Assembly: GCF_009905615.1 (NCBI RefSeq)
Contig: NZ_JAAAKW010000001.1
Coordinates: forward strand, 496,001-560,000
Source: Pseudomonas sp. SLFW
GTDB taxonomy: Bacteria; Pseudomonadota; Gammaproteobacteria; Pseudomonadales; Pseudomonadaceae
DNA length: 64,000 bases
Direction of reading: 5' to 3'
This document shows, one piece after another, positions 18,464-26,286 of this stretch. The notes beneath the pieces were generated by a model, which was not told the DNA's origin, did not search any database, and saw only the letters and a list, made by a program, of their open reading frames with translations. Each line of letters starts with the position of its first letter. Within the stretch, counting starts at the first letter, position 1. The position numbers were made by a program, and so were the translations under genes.

Positions 18464-19741
18464 TCACAGGATATTCGAATAATCCGCTTCGATCCGGTCC
18501 AGGCTCAAATGGTTAAGGAAGTTGGAGAAGCACATCCACGCCGACAGCGCGTTCATGTCGCGGAACTGGTCGGGCAGGTACTTCGGTGGCACGACCAGTC
18601 CCTCATCCACCAATTGCCGCAAGGTGCGCATGTCTTCCAGCGTGGTCTTGCCGCAGAACAACAATGGCACCTGCTCCAGCTTGCCCTTCCTCACGGCCAA
18701 CTGGATGTAGTTGTAAACCATGATGAAGCCCTTCAGGTAGGACAAGTCCTTGGTGAACGGCAGACCGTTCGGCACCGAACCTCGGAACACGCGACTGGCG
18801 TTGCCGTAGCTTTCTGGCATGCCGAAGCCTTGCTCGCGGTAGAACTCGAACACTTGCAGGAAGTCCGCGCCCTCTTCTGCCATGTGAATGGCGCGGGTGC
18901 GGTTGGTGAGCTTGCGCAGACGGCTTGGATAAGAAGCGAAGCCGATCACTTCCATCAGGATCGCCAGGCCTTCCTGTGTCACGGTTGACGAGGGCGGGCC
19001 TTTGGCGAGGAAGGTGCAGATCGGCTGGTTCTGGCCATTGAGCGTCGTGCCCACATGCACCAGCCCTTCATGGACCTCCAGCGCTCGCACGTCACGTTCG
19101 TTGAACATCGCGTCGCTGCGGATCTTGATGTAATCCGCGCCCGCCGCCGCGTCGGCCACGATGCCGTCAGACTCGAACACCCGAATAGTTTCTTCGGCTT
19201 CGCCAAAGGTCCGGTTCAAGCGGCTTTGAAGCATCGCCACCGCGTCTTTCGCGTTGAGGGTTTTCGGTTCGTCCTTGAGGTCGCCCCGCCCGGCGATGTT
19301 GTTCAAGTAATCAGAGAGCATCATGCCGAGGTCGGCCAGCGTCGGGTCTCCGGCGTGGAAAGCATCGGACGCAGCGCCGTAGAGTTCTTGGGAGATCAGG
19401 CCGAAATCCGGCGTGCCCCGCGCTTCGAGCATGCGCACGACCATCCGGTATTCCTTGCACATGCGGCGCATGATCTGCCCGACCGGGTTGAACTGCCCCA
19501 GTTGCCGGGTGATGTCACGCTCGATGTTCTGGAATTCGAGCTTTACGGCGCCGGAGTCGAACCCGAGCGGGCGGTTTTCGTAATAGGCCCGATCCACCTC
19601 GGGCATCTGCTTGCCCTTGGCCGCGAGGAAATTCTTGCGAATGCTCTCGTCCCACTTCACCGCGTCGAGCACGCGAATCGGCGTCTGCGCCAACACGATG
19701 CGGTCGGACAGCGCGCGAATGGTCTGCTGGTATTCGTCCAC
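18464..19741 (-). CDS. QEGLA-motif protein (DUF1704), putative zinc carboxypeptidase
   Basis: A 425-aa protein of the family annotated as flavohemoglobin expression-modulating QEGLA motif protein (DUF1704). It carries HEGLVH, the HExxxH zinc site, and TVTQEGLAILMEV, whose Glu is the expected third ligand. The same domain is in the vertebrate tubulin tyrosine carboxypeptidase MATCAP, so a metallocarboxypeptidase is the best guess; the bacterial substrate is unknown. The GTG start at 19741 follows an AAAGGGG ribosome site. It lies in a leftward group of five genes with the lipoprotein at 19770 and the TetR gene at 20352 upstream. Confidence 0.82.
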   Translation of the reverse strand: MDEYQQTIRALSDRIVLAQTPIRVLDAVKWDESIRKNFLAAKGKQMPEVDRAYYENRPLGFDSGAVKLEFQNIERDITRQLGQFNPVGQIMRRMCKEYRMVVRMLEARGTPDFGLISQELYGAASDAFHAGDPTLADLGMMLSDYLNNIAGRGDLKDEPKTLNAKDAVAMLQSRLNRTFGEAEETIRVFESDGIVADAAAGADYIKIRSDAMFNERDVRALEVHEGLVHVGTTLNGQNQPICTFLAKGPPSSTVTQEGLAILMEVIGFASYPSRLRKLTNRTRAIHMAEEGADFLQVFEFYREQGFGMPESYGNASRVFRGSVPNGLPFTKDLSYLKGFIMVYNYIQLAVRKGKLEQVPLLFCGKTTLEDMRTLRQLVDEGLVVPPKYLPDQFRDMNALSAWMCFSNFLNHLSLDRIEADYSNIL

Positions 19742-19769
19742 CCAGTACCCCTTTGATTAACCCGTGGCG

Positions 19770-20327
19770 CTATTTGGCCATGCGCTGATATTGAGCCGCC
19801 TTGAGAAAGACGTCGGAATTGGCGGTGTCGTCCAGGTAGGCGAACACCTTGTCCATGGAAGTGGAGATCAGCACGCCGTCGCCCTTTTCGGTTTCGGTGG
19901 GCTGGCCTTCGAAGGTCTTCTGATCGACCAGTTGCTGCATGCGCTCGACGTCCAGGTCGTAGATGACCAGTTCGTCGGCGGCGCTTTCATTGTCGATCAG
20001 GTCGAAACCCGCGATCACGTAATGGGCGCCGTACTTCTCGGGCAGTGCCGCCGAGACGTACCAACGGCTGCCGTGCCGGGAAACGGTGAAGGTGTATTCG
20101 TCGCGGTTCTTGCGGTCGCCCTTGCGGTAGCTGACGGCCTTGTACTGATTGGCACCCGCGCGGCTGATTTCCAGCTCCAGCGGCTCGCCCCAGGCGTTTT
20201 TGCTGGTCCAGGTGCCGAGCAGCTTGGGCGGCGCGGTGTCGCTGGCGGGGATCGGGTCCTTGAAAGTCACCAGGCATCCGCTCAACAACGCGAACGACAA
20301 GGCGAGCAAGACGCTCCAGACTTTCAT
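19770..20327 (-). CDS. Predicted lipoprotein (185 aa)
   Basis: A 185-aa lipoprotein from the ATG at 20327 (MKVWSVLLALSFALLSGC); an in-frame ATG at 20345 adds six residues. The mature part is a beta-rich domain (LLGTWTSKNAWGEPLELEIS, YTFTVSRHGSRWYVS) that resembles a lipocalin-like or small beta-barrel fold. Function unknown. It lies 28 bp upstream of the QEGLA gene and 24 bp after the TetR gene, so the three probably form one transcript. Confidence 0.75.
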   Translation of the reverse strand: MKVWSVLLALSFALLSGCLVTFKDPIPASDTAPPKLLGTWTSKNAWGEPLELEISRAGANQYKAVSYRKGDRKNRDEYTFTVSRHGSRWYVSAALPEKYGAHYVIAGFDLIDNESAADELVIYDLDVERMQQLVDQKTFEGQPTETEKGDGVLISTSMDKVFAYLDDTANSDVFLKAAQYQRMAK

Positions 20328-20351
20328 CGCTTCTCCTGAATTCAAGCGTTC

Positions 20352-21083
20352 TCAGCCAATCACTGGCTTGGCAGTACCCAACACCAGATGCATCTGGCGC
20401 GTAAGAATAGCGAGCATTTCCTCGTCTGCTTCGGGACGTGGCCCGGCGAGCAGCCCCTGATATTCCATCCGCCCGATAATCCCCGTCAACACTTGTGCAT
20501 CCACTTGCGGTTGGGTCGAGCCCATGACCTCCAGAAACTGGGCGCTTCCCTGCAAGAGAATTTGCTGATGGGCCGCCACCAATGGCGCCAGGCGAGGGTT
20601 GATCAGGGCTTCCAGGCAGAACGCATGTTCAGCGATCAACTGGTCGCGCCGGGTCAGCAATTGATGGCGCACGTAGTCCAGGGTCATGCGGGCGATTTCA
20701 TCGGCCAAACGGCCACGGGCTTCGGCGCTGCCGTCGTTGCGAGCGACCATCTCCCGCAGCAGGTCTTCGGTGTTGGTCCACAGCTTGGCCATGTAGGCGG
20801 CGCTGCGCTCGACGTATTGGGCGAAGGCATCGGTGAGCAGGTCGTCGATGTCCTTGAAGTAGTAGGTGGTGGCGGACAGCGGCACTTGCGCTTCGGCGGC
20901 CACGGCCCGATGGCGGACGGCACGCACGCCGTCGCGAATGAGGATGCGCATGGCAGCGTCGAGAATCTGCTGGCGGCGTTGCTCGCTGCCCTGTCGGCTG
21001 GCCTTGCGGCCCTGATACTGAACACTCTGCGCGACGGCGGTGGCCAGGCCGGCGGCTCCTTTTTGAGCGATCGTACGATTCAC
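20352..21083 (-). CDS. TetR-family regulator
   Basis: A 243-aa TetR protein. After a 30-residue leader the DNA-binding domain runs RRQQILDAAMRILIRDGVRA to VPLSATTYYFKDIDDLLTDAF; the C-terminal half matches the TetR_C group found in pseudomonads. The start codon is GTG at 21083, preceded by AAGGAAAA. It heads the leftward group with the lipoprotein and QEGLA genes. A plausible role is control of that group, but no operator is evident. Confidence 0.82.
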   Translation of the reverse strand: MNRTIAQKGAAGLATAVAQSVQYQGRKASRQGSEQRRQQILDAAMRILIRDGVRAVRHRAVAAEAQVPLSATTYYFKDIDDLLTDAFAQYVERSAAYMAKLWTNTEDLLREMVARNDGSAEARGRLADEIARMTLDYVRHQLLTRRDQLIAEHAFCLEALINPRLAPLVAAHQQILLQGSAQFLEVMGSTQPQVDAQVLTGIIGRMEYQGLLAGPRPEADEEMLAILTRQMHLVLGTAKPVIG

Positions 21084-21148
21084 GACGGGGTTTTCCTTTT
21101 TCAGTCTTGATAGTCAAGGCATATCACATGTTTTTCAGCGCCTGACGA

Positions 21149-21224
21149 GACGCTATCGCGAGCAAGCTCACTCCTACAACAGCCCGCGAACACCTGTAGG
21201 AGTGAGCTTGCTCGCGATAGCGTC
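21149..21224. repeat. REP-pair element, GAGTGAGCTTGCTCGCGAT family, copy 2
   Basis: Perfect 30-bp inverted arms (21149-21178 and 21195-21224) in the tail-to-tail orientation relative to the copy at 8316, with a 16-bp spacer. It lies between the lysS terminator and the TetR gene. A further single arm end, GCTCCTACAG, follows at 21241-21250. Confidence 0.85.
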
Positions 21225-21262
21225 ATAACTGTTACCGCATGCTCCTACAGGTATTCATCAAG

Positions 21263-21295
21263 CAAAAAAAAGCCGCCCATGCTGAGGCGGCTTTT
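21263..21295 (-). terminator. lysS terminator
   Basis: On the minus strand AAAGCCGCC, a short loop, GGCGGCTTT and a run of Ts form a standard intrinsic terminator 11 bp after the lysS stop codon. Confidence 0.88.
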
Positions 21296-21305
21296 AGGAT
21301 GACGC

Positions 21306-22808
21306 TTACGCCTGAGGCCGCATGTGCGGGAACAGGATGACGTCGCGGATCGACGGCGAGTTGGTCAGCAGCATGACCAGACGGTCGATACCGATGCCCT
21401 CGCCTGCCGTTGGCGGCATGCCGTATTCCAGCGCACGCACGAAGTCGGCGTCGTAATGCATGGCTTCGTCGTCGCCCGCGTCCTTGTCGGCGACTTGCGC
21501 CATGAAACGCTCGGCCTGGTCTTCCGCGTCGTTCAACTCGGAATAGGCGTTGGCAATTTCACGGCCACCGATGAACAACTCGAAACGGTCGGTGACGTTC
21601 GGGTTTTCGTCATTGCGGCGGGCCAGCGGCGACACTTCGAACGGGTACTGGGTGATGAAGTGTGGCTGCTCCAACTTGTGCTCGACCAGCTCTTCGAAAA
21701 TCATCACCTGCAACTTGCCCAGACCTTCGAAGCCCAGCACCTTGGCGCCCGCTTTCTTGGCGATGGCGCGGGCCTTGTCGATGTCGTTCAGGTCGTCGGC
21801 GGTCAGATCCGGGTTGTATTTCAGGATCGAGTCGAACACCGACAGACGCGCGAACGGCTCGCCAAAGTGGAACACCTTGTCGCCGTACGGCACGTCGGTG
21901 CTGCCCAGAACCAGTTGAGCCAGTTCACGGAACAGCTCTTCGGTCAGGTCCATGTTGTCTTCGTAGTCGGCGTACGCCTGGTAGAACTCCAACATGGTGA
22001 ATTCAGGGTTGTGACGGGTCGAGACGCCTTCGTTGCGGAAGTTGCGGTTGATCTCGAACACCTTTTCAAACCCGCCAACCACCAGACGCTTGAGGTACAG
22101 CTCAGGCGCGATACGCAGGAACATTTCCAGGTCCAGCGCGTTGTGGTGGGTTTCGAACGGCTTGGCTGCGGCGCCGCCCGGAATGGTCTGCAGCATCGGC
22201 GTTTCAACTTCAAGGAAGTCGCGCTTCATCAGAAAGCTGCGGATGTGGGCGATGACTTGCGAGCGAACACGGAAGGTTTCGCGCACGTCTTCGTTGACGA
22301 TCAGGTCAACGTAACGCTGGCGATAGCGCTGCTCGGTGTCGGTCAGGCCGTGGTGTTTGTCAGGCAGCGGACGCAGGGACTTGGTCAGCAGACGTACGCT
22401 GGTCATTTCGACGTACAGGTCGCCTTTGCCGGAACGGGCCAGGGTGCCCTCCGCCGCGATGATGTCGCCCATGTCCCAGGTTTTCACCGAGGCCAGGGTG
22501 TCTTCCGACAGGGTCTTGCGGTTGACGTAGACCTGAATGCGACCGGTCATGTCCTGGATCACCATGAACGAGCCACGGTTAAGCATGATGCGACCTGCAA
22601 CCTTGACCGGAATCGCCGCTTCAGCCAGTTCTTCCTTGGTCTTGTCCACGTACTGTTTCTGCAGGTCGTTGCAGTAGTTTTCGCGGCGGAAGTCGTTCGG
22701 GAAGGCGTTACCCTTGGCGCGCTCGGTAGCAAGCTTTTCCTTGCGCAGTGCGATCAGGGTGTTTTCTTCCTGTTGCTGGGCTTGCGGGTCGAGTTGTTGG
22801 TCGCTCAT
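21306..22808 (-). CDS. lysS: Lysyl-tRNA synthetase (class II)
   Basis: A 500-aa class II lysyl-tRNA synthetase. The ATG at 22808 ([16 protein letters not shown]) is the conserved start; an in-frame extension to 22901 is noncoding. The N-terminal OB-fold anticodon domain covers about residues 55-160, and the class II core includes [18 protein letters not shown] (motif 2) and [12 protein letters not shown] (motif 3). Together with prfB upstream it makes the conserved prfB-lysS pair. Confidence 0.96.
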   Translation of the reverse strand: MSDQQLDPQAQQQEENTLIALRKEKLATERAKGNAFPNDFRRENYCNDLQKQYVDKTKEELAEAAIPVKVAGRIMLNRGSFMVIQDMTGRIQVYVNRKTLSEDTLASVKTWDMGDIIAAEGTLARSGKGDLYVEMTSVRLLTKSLRPLPDKHHGLTDTEQRYRQRYVDLIVNEDVRETFRVRSQVIAHIRSFLMKRDFLEVETPMLQTIPGGAAAKPFETHHNALDLEMFLRIAPELYLKRLVVGGFEKVFEINRNFRNEGVSTRHNPEFTMLEFYQAYADYEDNMDLTEELFRELAQLVLGSTDVPYGDKVFHFGEPFARLSVFDSILKYNPDLTADDLNDIDKARAIAKKAGAKVLGFEGLGKLQVMIFEELVEHKLEQPHFITQYPFEVSPLARRNDENPNVTDRFELFIGGREIANAYSELNDAEDQAERFMAQVADKDAGDDEAMHYDADFVRALEYGMPPTAGEGIGIDRLVMLLTNSPSIRDVILFPHMRPQA

Positions 22809-22913
22809 GTCTTTAGATTTTCCATCACAGGTTCGTTGCTCTTGCCGTCGGCAAGGGATCGCGGGCCGGTCGCTGCTTCGCATGCGCCGTGCCCGCAACA
22901 CGTGGGGTCGCGA

Positions 22914-24009
22914 TTACAGCCCTTGCTTGAGGCTGGCTTCCAGGTAACCGTCGAGGTCACCGTCCAGCACCTTGTTGCAGTCGCTGCGCTCGACGCCGGT
23001 CCGCAGGTCCTTGATGCGCGAGTCATCGAGAACGTACGAGCGGATCTGGTGGCCCCAGCCGATGTCCGACTTGGTGTCTTCCAGCGCCTGGGACGCGGCG
23101 TTGCGCTTCTGCATTTCCAGCTCGTACAACTTGGCCCGCAGCATTTTCATGGCGGTGTCCTTGTTCGCGTGCTGGGAACGTTCGTTCTGGCAACTGACGA
23201 CGGTGTTGGTCGGTACGTGGGTGATACGGACCGCCGAGTCGGTGGTGTTAACGTGCTGACCACCGGCACCGGACGAACGATAGGTGTCGATGCGCAGGTC
23301 CGACGGGTTGATGTCGATCTCGATGCGGTCGTCGATCTCGGGGGAAACGAACACCGCCGAGAATGAGGTGTGGCGACGTGCGCCGGAGTCGAACGGGCTC
23401 TTGCGGACCAGGCGGTGCACGCCGATTTCGGTACGCAGCCAGCCAAAGGCGTATTCGCCCTTGATGTGCACGGTGGCGCCCTTGATGCCGGCGACTTCGC
23501 CTTCGGACAGTTCCATGATGGTGGCGTCGAAGCCACGCTTGTCGGCCCAGCGCAGGTACATGCGCAGCAGGATGTTGGCCCAGTCCTGCGCTTCGGTGCC
23601 GCCGGAGCCGGCCTGGATGTCCAGGTAGGCGTTGTTCGGGTCCATCTCGCCGCTGAACATGCGACGGAATTCCAGCTTGGCGAGGGATGCTTCCAGGCCT
23701 TCCAGCAGCTCGACGACATCGGCCACAGCGCCTTCATCGTCTTCTTCGACAGCCATGTCCAGCAGCTCTTTGGCGTCGGCCAGGCCGGAACTCATTTCGT
23801 CGAGGGTTTCAACGATCTGGGCCAGCGCCGAACGCTCGCGGCCGAGGGACTGGGCATACTCGGGCTTGTTCCAGACGTTGGGGTCTTCCAGCTCGCGGTT
23901 GACTTCGGTCAGACGATCATGTTTTTGATCGTAGTCAAAGATACCCCCGAATGGATTCGGAGCGTTCGGTCAGGTCCTTGATGGTGTTCAGGATCGGGTT
24001 GATTTCCAT
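22914..24009 (-). CDS. prfB: Peptide chain release factor 2, with programmed +1 frameshift
   Basis: RF2 releases peptides at UGA and UAA. Translation starts at ATG 24009, reads 24 codons to CTT TGA (23940-23935) and must shift +1 on CTT to continue from GAC at 23936, giving 364 aa. The site has the canonical CGGGGGTATCTTTGAC arrangement: an internal Shine-Dalgarno-like G-run, slippery CTT and UGA. The stop-codon tripeptide SPF (RKSPFDSG) and the catalytic GGQ loop ([12 protein letters not shown]) are intact. It is not a pseudogene. It lies 105 bp upstream of lysS. Confidence 0.96.
23934..23950 (-). promoter_or_regulatory. prfB autoregulatory frameshift site
   Basis: The in-frame UGA at codon 25 pauses ribosomes when RF2 is scarce, favouring the +1 shift that makes RF2. 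The elements are the G-run at 23949-23945, TAT, CTT (23940-23938) and TGA (23937-23935), all on the minus strand. Confidence 0.93.
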
Positions 24010-24131
24010 GGTCGTCAGGACTCGCAGGCGAATTTCACAAAGCCCGCGAGTATACCCGAGCTGACGCCGGGATGGCAGCCCGTTGGGCAGGGGTGGTTAG
24101 CGTCTACGGATGATCAAGCCAAATGCAAAAC

Positions 24132-24222
24132 CTGTGGGAGCGAATTTATTCGCGAGAGGGCATTTCAGCCTCGACGGATAGAGGGACATTAACGCCCTTC
24201 GCGAATGAATTCGCTCCCACAG
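24132..24222. repeat. REP-pair element, 91-bp family, copy 2
   Basis: Arms CTGTGGGAGCGAATTTATTCG and the complement ending at 24222 flank a spacer with ACGGATAGAGGGACATTAACGCC. The right arm ends one base before the wspR stop codon (24223-24225, minus strand), so the wspR mRNA runs straight into the hairpin. Confidence 0.85.
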
Positions 24223-25230
24223 TTACGAGCCGACTACGACCTGATTGCGCCCATTGTGCTTCGCGGCATACAGGCCCTGATCCGCGCTCTGGATCAACTG
24301 GCGGCTGTGGCTGCCGACCGGAGGCACGAGGGTCGCCAGACCAATGCTCACGGTCAGGCTCGAGCCTTCCTTGGGCGCGATGTGCGGGATGTTCATGCTG
24401 GCGACGCTCTGGCGAAGTTTCTCGGCCAGCAAACGTGCGCCGCCCGGCGAGGTGTTCGGCAGGACCAGCGCGAACTCTTCGCCGCCGTAACGTGCAGGCA
24501 GGTCGGAAGGACGGCTGCAGCTGGAACGGATGGCCTTGGCCACCTGGCGCAGCGCTTCGTCGCCTTCGAGGTGGCCGAAGTTGTCGTTATAGGCTTTGAA
24601 ATAGTCGACATCAATCATCATCAGCGACAGCTGGGTCTGCTCGCGCGTCGCCCGGCGCCACTCCAGTTCGAGGTATTCGTCGAAGTGCCGACGGTTCGAC
24701 AGCCCGGTCAGGCCATCGGAGTTCATCAGGCGTTGCAGCACCAGGTTGGTGTCCAGCAGCTGCTGCTGACTGACTCGCAAAGCACGGTAGGCTTCGTCGC
24801 GTTGCAGCAGAGTCATGTAGGAGCGGGAGTGGTAGCGGATGCGTGCCACCAGCTCGATGTTGTCCGGCAGTTTGACCAGATAATCGTTGGCCCCCGCCGC
24901 GAACGCCGCGCTCTTGATGAGCGGGTCTTCCTTGGTCGAGAGCACGATGATCGGGATGTCCCGGGTCATCGGGTTGTTGCGGTACTCGCGCACCAGCGTC
25001 AGACCGTCAAGCCCTGGCATCACCAGGTCCTGCAGAATCACCGTCGGCTTGATTTCGATCGCTTGAGCGATGGCCTGATGAGGGTCGGCGCAGAAGTGGA
25101 AATCGATGTTTTCCTCATTCGCCAGCCCACGCCGGACTGCCTCGCCGATCATTGCCTGATCGTCGACCAGCAACACCATGGCAGCGTTTTCATCCGTGGT
25201 GTTTACTTCGTCCAGCTGCAAGTCATGCAT
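24223..25230 (-). CDS. wspR: Diguanylate cyclase response regulator WspR
   Basis: WspR makes c-di-GMP when phosphorylated by WspE, turning surface contact into biofilm behaviour. The 335-aa protein has an N-terminal receiver domain (VDD at 22-24, phosphoacceptor D68 in [11 protein letters not shown]), a helical stalk, and a GGDEF domain with intact GGEEF at 249-253. A product-inhibition I-site RPSD (240-243) is five residues upstream. It is the last gene of the operon, 45 bp after wspF, and its stop abuts a REP hairpin. Confidence 0.95.
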   Translation of the reverse strand: MHDLQLDEVNTTDENAAMVLLVDDQAMIGEAVRRGLANEENIDFHFCADPHQAIAQAIEIKPTVILQDLVMPGLDGLTLVREYRNNPMTRDIPIIVLSTKEDPLIKSAAFAAGANDYLVKLPDNIELVARIRYHSRSYMTLLQRDEAYRALRVSQQQLLDTNLVLQRLMNSDGLTGLSNRRHFDEYLELEWRRATREQTQLSLMMIDVDYFKAYNDNFGHLEGDEALRQVAKAIRSSCSRPSDLPARYGGEEFALVLPNTSPGGARLLAEKLRQSVASMNIPHIAPKEGSSLTVSIGLATLVPPVGSHSRQLIQSADQGLYAAKHNGRNQVVVGS

Positions 25231-25275
25231 TCAGGGTCTCCTGGTCACAGGCGGGCTGTGAAATCACCTGGAAAA

Positions 25276-26286
25276 TCATTGTATAAATGCCTCTTTCAAG
25301 CGAGGCGCGATCGTGTCTAGCGGGCGGATCTCCATGGCGGCGTCGATGGCGGCTGCCGCTTTGGGCATGCCATACACCGCGCAGCTTTGCTGGTCCTGGG
25401 CGATGGTGAGGAAGCCCCGCTGACGCATCAGCTTGAGTCCTTGGGCACCGTCTCGGCCCATACCTGTCAACAGAACGCCCACTGCGTCACCGTTCCAATA
25501 GCTGGCCACACTTTCGAAAAACACGTCGATAGAGGGCCTATATATCTCATTCACCGGCTCGGCGGTATAGGCCAGCGTGCCGTTCTTCAACAAGCGGATA
25601 TGGTGATTGGTGCCCGCCAGCAACACGGCCCCGCACTCCGGCGGTTCCCCGTCGCGCGCCAGCCGCACCTCCAGCCCTGACGAGCTGCTCAACCATTGCG
25701 CCATGCCGGCCGCGAACACCTGGTCCACATGCTGAACCAGCACGATGGCTGCCGGGAACGCCTTCGGCAGTCCTTTGAGCAGCACTTCCAGCGCTGCCGG
25801 GCCGCCTGCGGACGAACCGATGGCGACCAGCCCCTTTCTTTGTGCCGCCACGCCCAACGGCGCTGGCGTCGGACGGACGCGGCTGTCACGTTGACCGACC
25901 AGCCACCCGATGTTGAGGATCTTGCGCAGCAAGGGTGCCGCTGCCTCTTTCGGGTCGCCCGCGCCGATGGCGGGCGTGTCGACCACGTCCAGGGCACCAT
26001 GGCCCATTGCCTCGAACACACGGTGGACGTTCTGTTCCCGGTCCACAGTCACAATCACGATGGCACACGGCGTGGCGGCCATGATACGCCGGGTCGCCTC
26101 GACGCCGTCCATGACCGGCATGATGAGGTCCATCAGGATCAGATCCGGCGTCAGTTCGGCGCATCGCTGCACCGCGTCAGCGCCGTTGCTCGCCACCCAC
26201 ACCACCTGATGCGCAGGCTCGAACGCCAGCGCACGGCGCAGTGCTTCGACCGCCATGGGCATGTCGTTGACGATGGCGATTTTCAT
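25276..26286 (-). CDS. wspF: Methylesterase WspF (CheB-like)
   Basis: WspF removes methyl groups from the receptor WspA and resets the system; its loss gives high c-di-GMP and wrinkly colonies in pseudomonads. The 336-aa protein has a receiver domain (D53 in LMDLIMPVMDG), a linker, and a CheB domain with the catalytic Ser in IGSSAGGP, His in LVQHVDQ and Asp in LLTGMGRDGAQG. It overlaps wspE by 4 bp (ATGA). All key residues are present, so the locus looks wild type. Confidence 0.95.
   Translation of the reverse strand: MKIAIVNDMPMAVEALRRALAFEPAHQVVWVASNGADAVQRCAELTPDLILMDLIMPVMDGVEATRRIMAATPCAIVIVTVDREQNVHRVFEAMGHGALDVVDTPAIGAGDPKEAAAPLLRKILNIGWLVGQRDSRVRPTPAPLGVAAQRKGLVAIGSSAGGPAALEVLLKGLPKAFPAAIVLVQHVDQVFAAGMAQWLSSSSGLEVRLARDGEPPECGAVLLAGTNHHIRLLKNGTLAYTAEPVNEIYRPSIDVFFESVASYWNGDAVGVLLTGMGRDGAQGLKLMRQRGFLTIAQDQQSCAVYGMPKAAAAIDAAMEIRPLDTIAPRLKEAFIQ

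Noticed and set aside
17165..21083. Leftward five-gene group as a novel defence or secretion island
   Set aside because: The gene set appears to be conserved between lptF and lysS in other pseudomonads; nothing in it has nuclease, NTPase or secretion motifs.
21324..23366. 680-codon open frame opposite lysS and prfB
   Set aside because: Antisense to two essential conserved genes, with composition typical of shadow frames and no recognisable domain.
22914..24009. prfB as a frameshifted pseudogene
   Set aside because: The in-frame UGA sits in the canonical programmed frameshift site and both functional tripeptides (SPF, GGQ) are present.
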